Assembly (NCBI GenBank): GCA_016933175.1
Contig: JAFGBK010000013.1
Span: forward strand, 1 to 41,304
Source of the DNA: Candidatus Krumholzibacteriota bacterium
GTDB lineage: Bacteria; Krumholzibacteriota; Krumholzibacteriia; JACNKJ01
DNA length: 41,304 nt
Direction of reading: 5' to 3'
Shown here: piece after piece, positions 19,345 through 25,876 of the stretch
Layout of the letters: the number at the start of each line of letters is the position of its first letter
How positions within the stretch are numbered: position 1 is the stretch's first letter
The notes under the pieces: generated by a model
What the model was told of the DNA's origin: nothing
Database searches by the model: none
The model's input: the letters and a program-made list of their open reading frames with translations, nothing else
Position numbers and translations under genes: made by a program

Positions 19345-19941
19345 ATGAAGCGCGTGCTCATGAGCCTTCTCGTGCTGACCCTCGGCGTCGGCACCGCTGC
19401 CGCCGACAGCATGAGCTATAGCTGGGAGGACGGCGTCTACACCATTCTCGGCAGCTACCTCGACATCATCGCCACCAATGACGCCACCTTCGCCTGGGGC
19501 GGCACCCACAGCCTCAAGCTGGAGGACAACGCGGCCAGCGGCACGCCGCAGGCCTACCTGGCCTGGATCTCCGGCCTGCAGGACGGTGACGTCGTCACCG
19601 CGGCCTTCTATCGCTACGACGATACTCCCGGCGCCAGCCCCTCGGTCCGCATCTGGGGCCACTGGAACGACACCGACGACATCGGCGGCTACAACGGCAG
19701 CGCCGGCGGCAACGAGGACTATGGCCCGGGCGAGGGCTGGGACTGCACCTTGTGGTCCTGGACCGTGGCCGACGGCCATACCGGCCTGGTCATCGAGGCG
19801 CGCACCTACAGCGTTCCCGGCGACACCGTCTGGCTGGACGATCTCTGCGTGACGGCCCCCGCGGGCACCGTCATCATGATCCCCGACGGCTCCGTGCCCA
19901 CCGCGGCCACGAGCTGGTCCCAGGTCAAGGCCCTCTTCTAG
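19345..19941 (+). CDS. Small secreted beta-sandwich-like protein, tandem copy 1, with W-x-x-VK-x-L-F tail
   Basis: 198 residues from ATG 19345 after GGAGGGA. Signal peptide ~1-20 (MKRVLMSLLVLTLGVGTAAA). The mature part is rich in Gly, Asp, Trp and Tyr with no Lys-rich region. Motifs such as GTHSLKLEDNAASGTPQA early and PGDTVWLDDLCVTAP late resemble carbohydrate-binding-module-like jelly rolls, where a final xxDD(v)xv strand is common; that is a weak, fold-level guess. The extreme C-terminus VPTAATSWSQVKALF matches, without gaps, tails on copy 2 and on the beta-helix protein ending at 25877. It has its own promoter and terminator. Function unknown. Confidence 0.8.
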   Translation: MKRVLMSLLVLTLGVGTAAADSMSYSWEDGVYTILGSYLDIIATNDATFAWGGTHSLKLEDNAASGTPQAYLAWISGLQDGDVVTAAFYRYDDTPGASPSVRIWGHWNDTDDIGGYNGSAGGNEDYGPGEGWDCTLWSWTVADGHTGLVIEARTYSVPGDTVWLDDLCVTAPAGTVIMIPDGSVPTAATSWSQVKALF

Positions 19942-19987
19942 GCAGGCGGCCCGAAGCGACCTTGACCCTCGAGCACCCATCGAAGGA

Positions 19988-20015
19988 CCCCGCCCGGCCT
20001 CGGGCGGGGTTTCTT
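19988..20015 (+). terminator. Rho-independent terminator after copy 1
   Basis: CCCCGCCC (19988-19995), loop GGCCTC, GGGCGGGG (20002-20009), then TTTCTT. A canonical stem with a T tract, about 45 nt after the stop. Confidence 0.85.
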
Positions 20016-20048
20016 CGTGCCATCGTCGCCGGCAACGGCAAGTCGTCG

Positions 20049-20062
20049 TTACGCTTGCGTAA
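20049..20062. repeat. 14-bp palindrome upstream of the copy 2 promoter
   Basis: TTACGC-TT-GCGTAA: 6-bp perfect arms around a TT centre, 50 bp upstream of the -35. Placement would suit an activator or repressor site, but a single short palindrome may be chance. Confidence 0.35.
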
Positions 20063-20111
20063 AGAGTTGGCTAAGCTGGTTTGTCCGAAGGGCTTATCCG
20101 TGTTCTGCCGA

Positions 20112-20140
20112 TTGACTACCACGACCTGTCGTGGTATGCT
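20112..20140 (+). promoter_or_regulatory. Promoter of the second tandem secreted paralog
   Basis: TTGACT (20112-20117), 17 nt, TATGCT (20135-20140): the strongest-looking promoter of the pair. The spacer is almost filled by an inverted repeat listed separately. The leader to ATG 20257 is about 110 nt. Confidence 0.75.
20117..20136. promoter_or_regulatory. Candidate operator: perfect 9-bp inverted repeat in the promoter spacer
   Basis: TACCACGAC (20117-20125), CT, GTCGTGGTA (20128-20136). The arms are exact reverse complements, and the element runs from the last base of the -35 to the second base of the -10, the classic place for a repressor dimer. Copy 1's promoter keeps only the right half (CCTGTGGTA), so the palindrome is specific to copy 2. 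The regulator is unknown. Confidence 0.55.
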
Positions 20141-20256
20141 GCTGTAATCAGCCGGGGAGGCCTATCAGGCTCGACTGAGATCCGCGTTGCCACTCGGGGA
20201 TCCCCGGGGATTCTACGCATGCAGCCCATGGACACGCAGCCGGAGGGAGATCTCCA

Positions 20257-20853
20257 ATGAAGAAACTGTTAGCGACCCTTCTCGCGCTTTGCCTGAGCGC
20301 CGGGGCGGTCATGGCCGACACCATGACCTTCAGCTGGGAGGACGGCACGTCCACCATCCTCGGCAGCTATCTCGACATCATCGCCACCAACGACGGCACC
20401 ATGGCCTACACGGGCAGCCGCAGCCTCAAGCTGGAGGACAACGCCGCCAGCGGCACGCCGCAGGCCTACATCGCGTGGGTCTACGGCCTGACGGACGGCG
20501 ACATCGTCACCGCCAGCTTCTGGCGTTATGACGATACGCCCGGCGCGTCGCCCAGCTGCCGCATCTGGGGCCACTGGAACGACACCGCCGACATCGGGGG
20601 CTACAACGGCAGCGCCGGCGGCAACGACGACTACGGCCCGGGCGAGGGCTGGGACCAGACGAGCTGGTCCTGGACGGTGGCGGACGGCCACACCGGCCTG
20701 GTCATCGAGGTGCGCACCTACAGTGTTCCCGGCGACACCGTCTGGGTGGACGACCTCTCGGTCACCGCTCCGGTCGGCGCCGTCATCATGATCCCGGATG
20801 GCTCCGTGCCCGCCGCGGCCACGAGCTGGACCCAGGTCAAGGCGCTCTACTAG
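20257..20853 (+). CDS. Small secreted beta-sandwich-like protein, tandem copy 2, with W-x-x-VK-x-L-Y tail
   Basis: 198 residues, the same length as copy 1 and around 80% identical over the mature part by eye. Identical blocks include ILGSYLDIIATND, LKLEDNAASGTPQAY, GGYNGSAGGN and TGLVIE.RTYSVPGDTVW. The signal peptides differ more (MKKLLATLLALCLSAGAVMA here). The start follows GGAGGGAGA. The tail reads VPAAATSWTQVKALY. Differences cluster in loops (GVYTI/GTSTI, ATFAWGGTH/GTMAYTGSR, CTLWSW/QTSWSW), as expected for a binding surface under change, though that is inference. It ends with its own very strong terminator, so the two copies are independently expressed. Confidence 0.8.
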   Translation: MKKLLATLLALCLSAGAVMADTMTFSWEDGTSTILGSYLDIIATNDGTMAYTGSRSLKLEDNAASGTPQAYIAWVYGLTDGDIVTASFWRYDDTPGASPSCRIWGHWNDTADIGGYNGSAGGNDDYGPGEGWDQTSWSWTVADGHTGLVIEVRTYSVPGDTVWVDDLSVTAPVGAVIMIPDGSVPAAATSWTQVKALY

Positions 20854-20889
20854 TCGCATAGTCCGCGCAAGCGATTCCGCATTTCCGAG

Positions 20890-20926
20890 GGGACCCCACC
20901 CGCAGGAGCGGGTGGGGTCCCTTCTG
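20890..20926 (+). terminator. Strong terminator after copy 2
   Basis: GGGACCCCACCCGC (20890-20903), loop AGGA, GCGGGTGGGGTCCC (20908-20921), then TTCTGT. A perfect 14-bp stem with a 4-nt loop. Confidence 0.85.
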
Positions 20927-20980
20927 TGATCGGCCCGTTAGGCGCCGCCGCGCCGGGGCGGAGCCCGGAGAGAGACGACC

Positions 20981-22777
20981 ATGTGGTGGGACCACGAGGA
21001 CCTGAACGAACAGGAGACCCAGGAGCGCCTGCCGACCCTGGACATGTTCCGGCGCGTCTGGCCCTACGTGCGCCCGCATCGACTGTCCTTCGGCGCCGCC
21101 TTCTTCCTGGGCCTGGTGGGCGTGGCCTTCGTGCTGGGCCAGCCCCTCATGTTCAAGCGCATCATCGACGTCAACGTGCCCGCGGCGGACCTGCGGGGCC
21201 TGCTGCTGTCCGCCCTGGCCTACCTGGGGCTGATGATCGGCGCGGGCCTGGCCAACATGGCCTCCGCCACCCTGCTGGGCAAGGCCGGCGTCATGGCGGT
21301 CAACGCCATCAAGCGGAACCTCTTCGCTCACTTCTTCCGCCTCGGCGTGCTGTGGCTGGAGCGCATGCCCGTGGGCACACTGGTCAGTCGGATCGAATCC
21401 GACTCCCAGCGCCTGGTGGCGCTGACGGGCACCATGATGATGCGCATCCTGGCGGCCACGGGCACCCTGGTGGGCGCGCTCGTGGTGCTGGGCAAGGTGG
21501 ACACGCGGCTCTTCGCCATCGCCGGCGTGGTCATCCCGGCCATGGTGGGGGGGACCCTCCTGCTCTTCCGCTACCTGCGGCCGCGGTTCCGCAAGGAGCG
21601 TTCGCTCTACGCGAAGCTGACGGGCGTGCTGGCCGAGATCATGCCCGCCGCCCGCTTCCTCCAGGCGACGGGGCGGACGAGCTGGGCCAAGGCGCGCATG
21701 GCGCGGGAGAACCGCGGCTACAACCGGTTCACCATCAAGCTCTTCTTCATGGAGTACGGGCTCTGGCACGGCCTGGGCCTGCTCGAGGTGCTGATGACCG
21801 TGGCGGCCCTGTGGCTGGGCGCCCGCTGGATCGCCGCCGGCAGCATCACCATCGGGTCGCTGGTGCTCTTCGCCCAGTACGTGGCCCAGGTCTACTGGCC
21901 CATCATCGAGCTGTCGGAACAGCTCGCCGAGATCCAGCGGGCCGGCGGCGCGGCGGACCGCATCTTCCAGACCCTGGACACCGTGCCGGCCGTGGCGGCG
22001 CCGCCGGATCCGGCGCCCGTGCCCGCGCGCCCGGGCAGCATCCGCTTCGACGGCGTGACCTTCGCCTACGAGCCGGGCCAGCCGGTGCTCGAGGACGTGT
22101 CCTTCGCCCTGGAGGCGGGCCAGACCCTGGCCCTGGTGGGTCCCACGGGCGGCGGCAAGAGCACCATCGTGAGCCTCATCTGCCGCTTCATGGACCCCAC
22201 GGCGGGCCGCATCATCCTGGACGGGCGCGATCTCAGGGAGTACGACCCGGTCCGGCTGCGGCGCCTGTTCGGCCTGGTGCTGCAGGACCTCTACCTCTTC
22301 CCGGCCTCCGTGGCCGACAACCTGCGCGCCTTCCGCGAGGAGGTGCCGCCCGAGCGCCTGCGGGAGGCGGCCCGCACGGCCGGCCTGCTGGACCTGATCG
22401 AGAGCCGGTCCGAGGGCTTCGACGCCGTCATGGAGAGCCGCGGCCGCGATCTCTCCTACGGCCAGCGCCAGCTCATGGCCTTCGCGCGCGCTCTGGCCGT
22501 GGATCCGCCCGTGCTCATCCTCGACGAGGCGACGAGCAGCGTCGATCCGGGCACCGAGCGGAAGATCCAGAACACTCTCGCGCGCCTCACCGAGGGGCGC
22601 ACGAGCCTGGTGGTGGCCCATCGCCTGTCCACTGTGCGGCGGGCCGATCGCATCCTCGTCGTCGAGGCCGGGCGCATCACCGAGAGCGGCAACCACGACG
22701 AGCTGATGGCTCTCGGCGGCCGTTACGCCGACCTGGTGGCCCTGCAGCTGGGGGAGGCGGTGCGCCGTGCTGGCTGA
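20981..22777 (+). CDS. ABC exporter half-transporter A (consensus Walker B, deviant LSYGQ signature)
   Basis: 598 residues. Type IV (MsbA-like) transmembrane domain ~30-335 with six expected helices; nucleotide-binding domain ~350-590. Walker A GPTGGGKST is at 387-395, Q-loop in LVLQDLYLFPASV, signature LSYGQ at 491-495 (Tyr instead of Gly), Walker B VLILDE with catalytic Glu516, D-loop SSVD, H-loop VVAHRLST. The next gene starts 11 nt before this stop and encodes the partner. Substrate is unknown; nothing nearby identifies it. The start ATG follows GGAGAGAG. The 60 nt after the upstream terminator hold no promoter that I can recognise. Confidence 0.93.
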   Translation: MWWDHEDLNEQETQERLPTLDMFRRVWPYVRPHRLSFGAAFFLGLVGVAFVLGQPLMFKRIIDVNVPAADLRGLLLSALAYLGLMIGAGLANMASATLLGKAGVMAVNAIKRNLFAHFFRLGVLWLERMPVGTLVSRIESDSQRLVALTGTMMMRILAATGTLVGALVVLGKVDTRLFAIAGVVIPAMVGGTLLLFRYLRPRFRKERSLYAKLTGVLAEIMPAARFLQATGRTSWAKARMARENRGYNRFTIKLFFMEYGLWHGLGLLEVLMTVAALWLGARWIAAGSITIGSLVLFAQYVAQVYWPIIELSEQLAEIQRAGGAADRIFQTLDTVPAVAAPPDPAPVPARPGSIRFDGVTFAYEPGQPVLEDVSFALEAGQTLALVGPTGGGKSTIVSLICRFMDPTAGRIILDGRDLREYDPVRLRRLFGLVLQDLYLFPASVADNLRAFREEVPPERLREAARTAGLLDLIESRSEGFDAVMESRGRDLSYGQRQLMAFARALAVDPPVLILDEATSSVDPGTERKIQNTLARLTEGRTSLVVAHRLSTVRRADRILVVEAGRITESGNHDELMALGGRYADLVALQLGEAVRRAG

Positions 22778-24491
22778 CAGCCTGGGCAACGTCCTGCGCT
22801 GGTTCGCGCCCTACTGGCGGCGGGTGCGCGGCGGCCTGACGGTCGTCTTCGGCCTGACGGTGCTGGGCATCGCCACGCGGACGCTCTACCCGGTCATCTT
22901 CAAGTTCATCATCGACCGCCTGACGACGGACTTCGACGCCGCCAGCGCGCGCCACTGGATCCTGGCCCTGCTGGGCATGGGCGTCCTGCGCGAGGTGACG
23001 CAGGCCTTCCTGCCCTCGTGCCGCGCGTGGATGAACGTGACCAACGCCATGAACATCCGCCTGAGCCTGCTCGGCTCGGTGCTGCGCAAGCGGCAGGACT
23101 TCTTCCAGCGCTACCAGCCCGGCGACCTGGTCACGCGCCTGACGGACGATATCGACCAGATGGACAAGCTGAGCTGGTACAGCTGCTCGGGCGTGTTCCG
23201 GCCCATCGAGGCCTCGCTGACCCTGGCCTTCAGCCTGACGGTGATGTTCATCCTGCACTGGAAGCTGACCCTGGCCTCGACACTGCCCCTGCCCTTCATC
23301 GTCTGGCTGCTGTCGAGGACCGAGAGCATCCAGTACCGGCGCTTCAACGAGCGGCAGGAAACCACCAGCCAGACCGTCGAGGCGCTGGAGAGCGCCTTCT
23401 CCGGCTCGCGCATCGTGGTGGGCTTCGGCATGGAGGGTGCCCAGCGGGGCCTGCTCGACCGCGTGCTGCGCCGCCGCGAGTGGGCCGAGAAGCGCGTCGT
23501 GGTGCTGCAGGCCATCCTGGAGGGCATCTTCGCCCTCATGAACCAGGCCGGCCTCGTGGTGGTCCTCTTCCTCGGCGGCTGGTTCGTGCTGAAGGACCCC
23601 GGCTTCACCCTGGGGGACTTCTACGCCTTCGTGGCCTACCTGTCGGGCCTGACCATGCCGCTGTGGACCATCAGCTGGTTCTTCGTCAGCACCAACGTGG
23701 CCCACACCTCCATCAAGCGGCTCCAGGCCCTGGAGGCGGAGCCCGCGCGCGAGCTGGGGGATCAGGTCCTGGCCGAGCGCCATCCTTCTCTGCGCGTGCG
23801 CGACCTGGCCTTCGCCTACGCCGGCGACGGCGGCCGCGAGGTGCTGCGCAGCGTGAGCCTCGACGTGCGCGCCGGCGAGACCGTGGCCCTGGTGGGGCCG
23901 GTGGGCTGCGGCAAGTCCACCCTGCTGGAGTGCGCCGTGGGCCTGCTGGCGCCCGACGCCGGGATCGTGGAGCTGGGAGGCCGCCCCCTGCTGTCCCTCA
24001 GTGACGAGGAACGGGCCCGCCACGTGGCCTACTCGCCGCAGGACCCGCTGCTGTTCGGCGGCTCGGTGGGACTCAACGTCGCCCTCGGCCGCGAGGACGT
24101 CGCCGAGAGCGTCGTCCAGCGGTCGCTGCGCACGGCCTGCCTGGGCGAGGAGGTGACGGCGGACAAGGAGGTCGCGCCGGGCGGCAAGGGCCTCTCGGGC
24201 GGGCAGCGCGCGCGCGTCTCCATCGCCCGCGCCATCGCCGGCGAGCCGGCGGTGCTGGTCCTGGACGACGTCACCAGCGCCCTGGACGCCCAGACGGAGC
24301 GGCGCTTCTGGGATCGCGTGCGCGGCCACCTGCCCGACGCCGGGATTCTCGTTTCCACGCACCGGGAGGCGACGGCCCAGCGGGCCGACCGCGTGCTCTG
24401 GCTCGAGGACGGCGTGATCCTCCACGCGGGCAGCCACGAGGAGCTGCTGGCCCAGCACGCGGGCTACCAGCGCCTGTTCGCGCTGGACTGA
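22767..24491 (+). CDS. ABC exporter half-transporter B (LSGGQ signature, Asp in place of catalytic Glu)
   Basis: 574 residues from GTG 22767, overlapping the previous gene by 11 nt; GGAGG lies 11 nt upstream. Transmembrane domain ~10-320, nucleotide-binding domain ~335-570. Walker A GPVGCGKST includes Lys383, Q-loop in YSPQDPLLFGGSV, canonical LSGGQ at 476-480. Walker B is VLVLDD: Asp501 replaces the catalytic Glu. H-loop ILVSTHREAT keeps His. In a heterodimer this Walker A/B would pair with the LSYGQ of half A, giving one degenerate site, while half A's Glu516 pairs with the LSGGQ here. That is the known asymmetric layout of exporters such as TM287/288 and LmrCD. A multidrug or lipid export role is plausible but unproven. 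Confidence 0.93.
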   Translation: MLADSLGNVLRWFAPYWRRVRGGLTVVFGLTVLGIATRTLYPVIFKFIIDRLTTDFDAASARHWILALLGMGVLREVTQAFLPSCRAWMNVTNAMNIRLSLLGSVLRKRQDFFQRYQPGDLVTRLTDDIDQMDKLSWYSCSGVFRPIEASLTLAFSLTVMFILHWKLTLASTLPLPFIVWLLSRTESIQYRRFNERQETTSQTVEALESAFSGSRIVVGFGMEGAQRGLLDRVLRRREWAEKRVVVLQAILEGIFALMNQAGLVVVLFLGGWFVLKDPGFTLGDFYAFVAYLSGLTMPLWTISWFFVSTNVAHTSIKRLQALEAEPARELGDQVLAERHPSLRVRDLAFAYAGDGGREVLRSVSLDVRAGETVALVGPVGCGKSTLLECAVGLLAPDAGIVELGGRPLLSLSDEERARHVAYSPQDPLLFGGSVGLNVALGREDVAESVVQRSLRTACLGEEVTADKEVAPGGKGLSGGQRARVSIARAIAGEPAVLVLDDVTSALDAQTERRFWDRVRGHLPDAGILVSTHREATAQRADRVLWLEDGVILHAGSHEELLAQHAGYQRLFALD

Positions 24492-24578
24492 CCCCGCCGC
24501 CAGCCAGCGGGAGGCGGCGGCCGCCGCCGCCGCGTACGCGGCGCTGGCCGCCGCGGGTCCGCGGCGCGGGGACGGGCG

Positions 24579-25034
24579 CTACTCGCAGAAGACGCGGACG
24601 GTCTCGCCGTCGGCGCCCTCCACGTCCACGTGCAGCTCGCGCAGGGCCTCCACCAGCTCCTCGCCCTGGAGCTCGCCAAGCTGCGACAGGTCGATACCCT
24701 TCTCGGCCAGCTTGGCGCTGGTTTCCGTGGGCAGCACGGTGGTCAGCTTGATGCCCGTGCGCACCAGCTTGAGGGGCACGCGGATGTTGACCGTCTCGCC
24801 GTCGGCGCCGTTGACCAGGACGCGCAGGTAGCGGAGCGGCCCGGCGCCGCTCCCGTCGCCGGCCGGCGCGTCCCCGGCCTCGCCCTCCCCGCCGCCGACC
24901 CGGCGGATGGTCCTGGTGCGCACGGTCCGCCCCTGGGGCGAGGGCTCCAGCTTCTCGAGCAGGCGCTCGGCCTCGTCGGCCGTGATCTTGCCCTCCGCGA
25001 GCATGTCCAGCACCTGTTTCCGCTCTTCCGACAT
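24579..25034 (-). CDS. SHOCT-like-domain protein of the DUF2089-associated operon
   Basis: 151 residues from ATG 25034, chosen because AAAGGAG lies 8 nt upstream. Residues ~5-30 (KQVLDMLAEGKITADEAERL) form a short SHOCT-like helical hairpin as found at the N-terminus of YvlB-type proteins. A Gly/Asp-rich linker follows, then ~70-151 with repeated VRVPLKLVRTGIKL and IDLSQL patterns and two NGADGETVNI / EGADGETVRV strands. No membrane segment. It is the third gene of a minus-strand operon led by a DUF2089 regulator. These genes travel together in several phyla; the job is unknown, possibly envelope-stress or transcriptional control. Confidence 0.75.
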   Translation of the reverse strand: MSEERKQVLDMLAEGKITADEAERLLEKLEPSPQGRTVRTRTIRRVGGGEGEAGDAPAGDGSGAGPLRYLRVLVNGADGETVNIRVPLKLVRTGIKLTTVLPTETSAKLAEKGIDLSQLGELQGEELVEALRELHVDVEGADGETVRVFCE

Positions 25035-25069
25035 CACGTCGCTCCTTTGCGTTTCGCGCGCCGCCTCGT

Positions 25070-25330
25070 TCAGAGGAAGCGCAGGTAGACCTGTGGGCCG
25101 TCCGGATCGCGCACGTCGATGCGCGTGCCCGATAGCTGGCAGGCGACGGCGAGGGCCGACAGGCCCGTCCGCGCCGCGCTGGCGGTGACCGTGCCGGCGG
25201 GGGCCAGCCGGAGCAGGATCCAGGCGGCGAGGGCGAAGAGGGCCAGCAGGGGCCACAGGAGGAACACGGGCAGCGGCAGGATCACCCGCCGCCGCCGGCC
25301 GACGCCCACCAGCAGCAGCGAGGGGATCAT
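25070..25330 (-). CDS. Small membrane protein between DUF2089 and SHOCT-like genes
   Basis: 86 residues. The ATG at 25330 overlaps the DUF2089 stop (ATGA), which fixes the start. A basic stretch (GRRRR, residues ~11-15) precedes one long hydrophobic segment (~16-43), probably one or two helices. A soluble tail of ~40 residues ends VRDPDGPQVYLRFL. I do not recognise a family. Position in the operon suggests it anchors or senses for the flanking regulators. Confidence 0.65.
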   Translation of the reverse strand: MIPSLLLVGVGRRRRVILPLPVFLLWPLLALFALAAWILLRLAPAGTVTASAARTGLSALAVACQLSGTRIDVRDPDGPQVYLRFL

Positions 25331-25680
25331 CGGTCCAGATCCGCGAGGGCCTCGTCCACGCTGATCTCGCCGCGGCGCAGGCGCTCGAGCACGCGTGCCT
25401 TGGGCGCGGGGGCCTCGAAGTCCCGGTCCAGCTCGCGGACGACGGCCGCGAGGCGGTTCTTCACCGTCGGGTAGCTGATGCCGAACAGGCCCTCCATGCG
25501 CTTGATGGAGCCGTGGCCGCGCAGGAAGGCCAGCACGAAGAGCTGGTCCTCCAGGCGCAGGCGGGCGAAGGGCGAGACCTCGAAGTCCCCGTCCAGGGAC
25601 ACCTGGCACTCGGGGCAGCGGAGCCGGGAGATCCTCATGGGCTCGCCGCAGCCGGGGCATCGTGCCTGGGAAATGTCCAC
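25327..25680 (-). CDS. DUF2089-family zinc-ribbon/HTH regulator
   Basis: 117 residues from GTG 25680, chosen because AAGGAGG stands 5 nt before it; a TTG 51 nt further up is really the -35 of the promoter. Zinc ribbon: Cys8-x2-Cys11 and Cys21-x2-Cys24. A helix-turn-helix-like part follows (FVLAFLRGHGSIKRMEGLFG, ISYPTVKNRLAAVVREL), then a C-terminal LRRGEISVDEALADL segment like the SHOCT-type helix in the downstream gene. Expected to bind DNA and perhaps control its own operon; that is family-level inference. The leader is only about 16 nt. Confidence 0.85.
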   Translation of the reverse strand: MDISQARCPGCGEPMRISRLRCPECQVSLDGDFEVSPFARLRLEDQLFVLAFLRGHGSIKRMEGLFGISYPTVKNRLAAVVRELDRDFEAPAPKARVLERLRRGEISVDEALADLDR

Positions 25681-25702
25681 CTCGACCTCCTTTTCGTCAC
25701 TC

Positions 25703-25731
25703 AGAATAGCCTTTGAGATTAATAAAGTCAA
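25703..25731 (-). promoter_or_regulatory. Sigma-70 promoter of the DUF2089 operon
   Basis: On the minus strand, TTGACT (25731-25726), 17 nt, TATTCT (25708-25703). Five of six matches at each box with ideal spacing, in an AT-rich island. The GTG start is only ~22 nt beyond the -10, so the mRNA leader is essentially just the ribosome-binding site. Confidence 0.8.
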
Positions 25732-25798
25732 GGCATAGGTAGATAAAATTAAGTTCCTGGGCTGAGACGGGCACCATCCCGCATGAGCTTGAAGTGGG

Positions 25799-25876
25799 CT
25801 TCAGCGCGGCGCGCTCGGGGCTGCCGGGGCGGTAGCCGAGGACGGGCTCGTTGACGGGATCGCGCAGGCGGGCGGC
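25799..25876 (-). pseudogene. N-terminal fragment of a delta-1-pyrroline-5-carboxylate dehydrogenase gene
   Basis: Read in frame directly after the TGA of the beta-helix gene, 26 codons give an AARLRD lead followed by PVNEPVLGYRPGSPERAALK. The NEPV-x2-Y-x-PGSPER-x2-L pattern is the well-known start of P5C dehydrogenases (proline degradation). There is no start codon before it and no continuation of the ~540-residue enzyme after it; the following frame is not P5CDH-like and stops inside the DUF2089 promoter. I take it as a leftover from a deletion or rearrangement that joined the beta-helix gene to this spot. Identification rests on recall of the motif. Confidence 0.65.

Larger units (their letters stand above)
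19942..20256. other. 315-nt intergenic region between the tandem paralogs
   Basis: No gene fits here. In order it holds the copy 1 terminator (19988-20015), a lower-GC stretch with the palindrome TTACGCTTGCGTAA (20049-20062), the copy 2 promoter with an inverted repeat in its spacer (20112-20140), and a ~115-nt leader ending in GGAGGGAGA. I looked for a riboswitch in the leader and could not recognise one. Confidence 0.8.

Noticed and set aside
20141-20256. Riboswitch in the leader of copy 2 (a GCCACT-like box was noted)
   Set aside because: Only one short cobalamin-box-like match, no second conserved box and no conserved counterpart in the copy 1 leader.
20837-22789. 650-codon minus-strand frame opposite ABC half A
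   Set aside because: No recognisable motif; the opposite strand carries every ABC transporter signature in order.
24492-24578. Bidirectional terminator between ABC half B and the SHOCT-like gene
   Set aside because: GC-rich arms (CCGCCGCC/GGCGGCGG) can pair, but such repeats are everywhere here and there is no T tract on either side.
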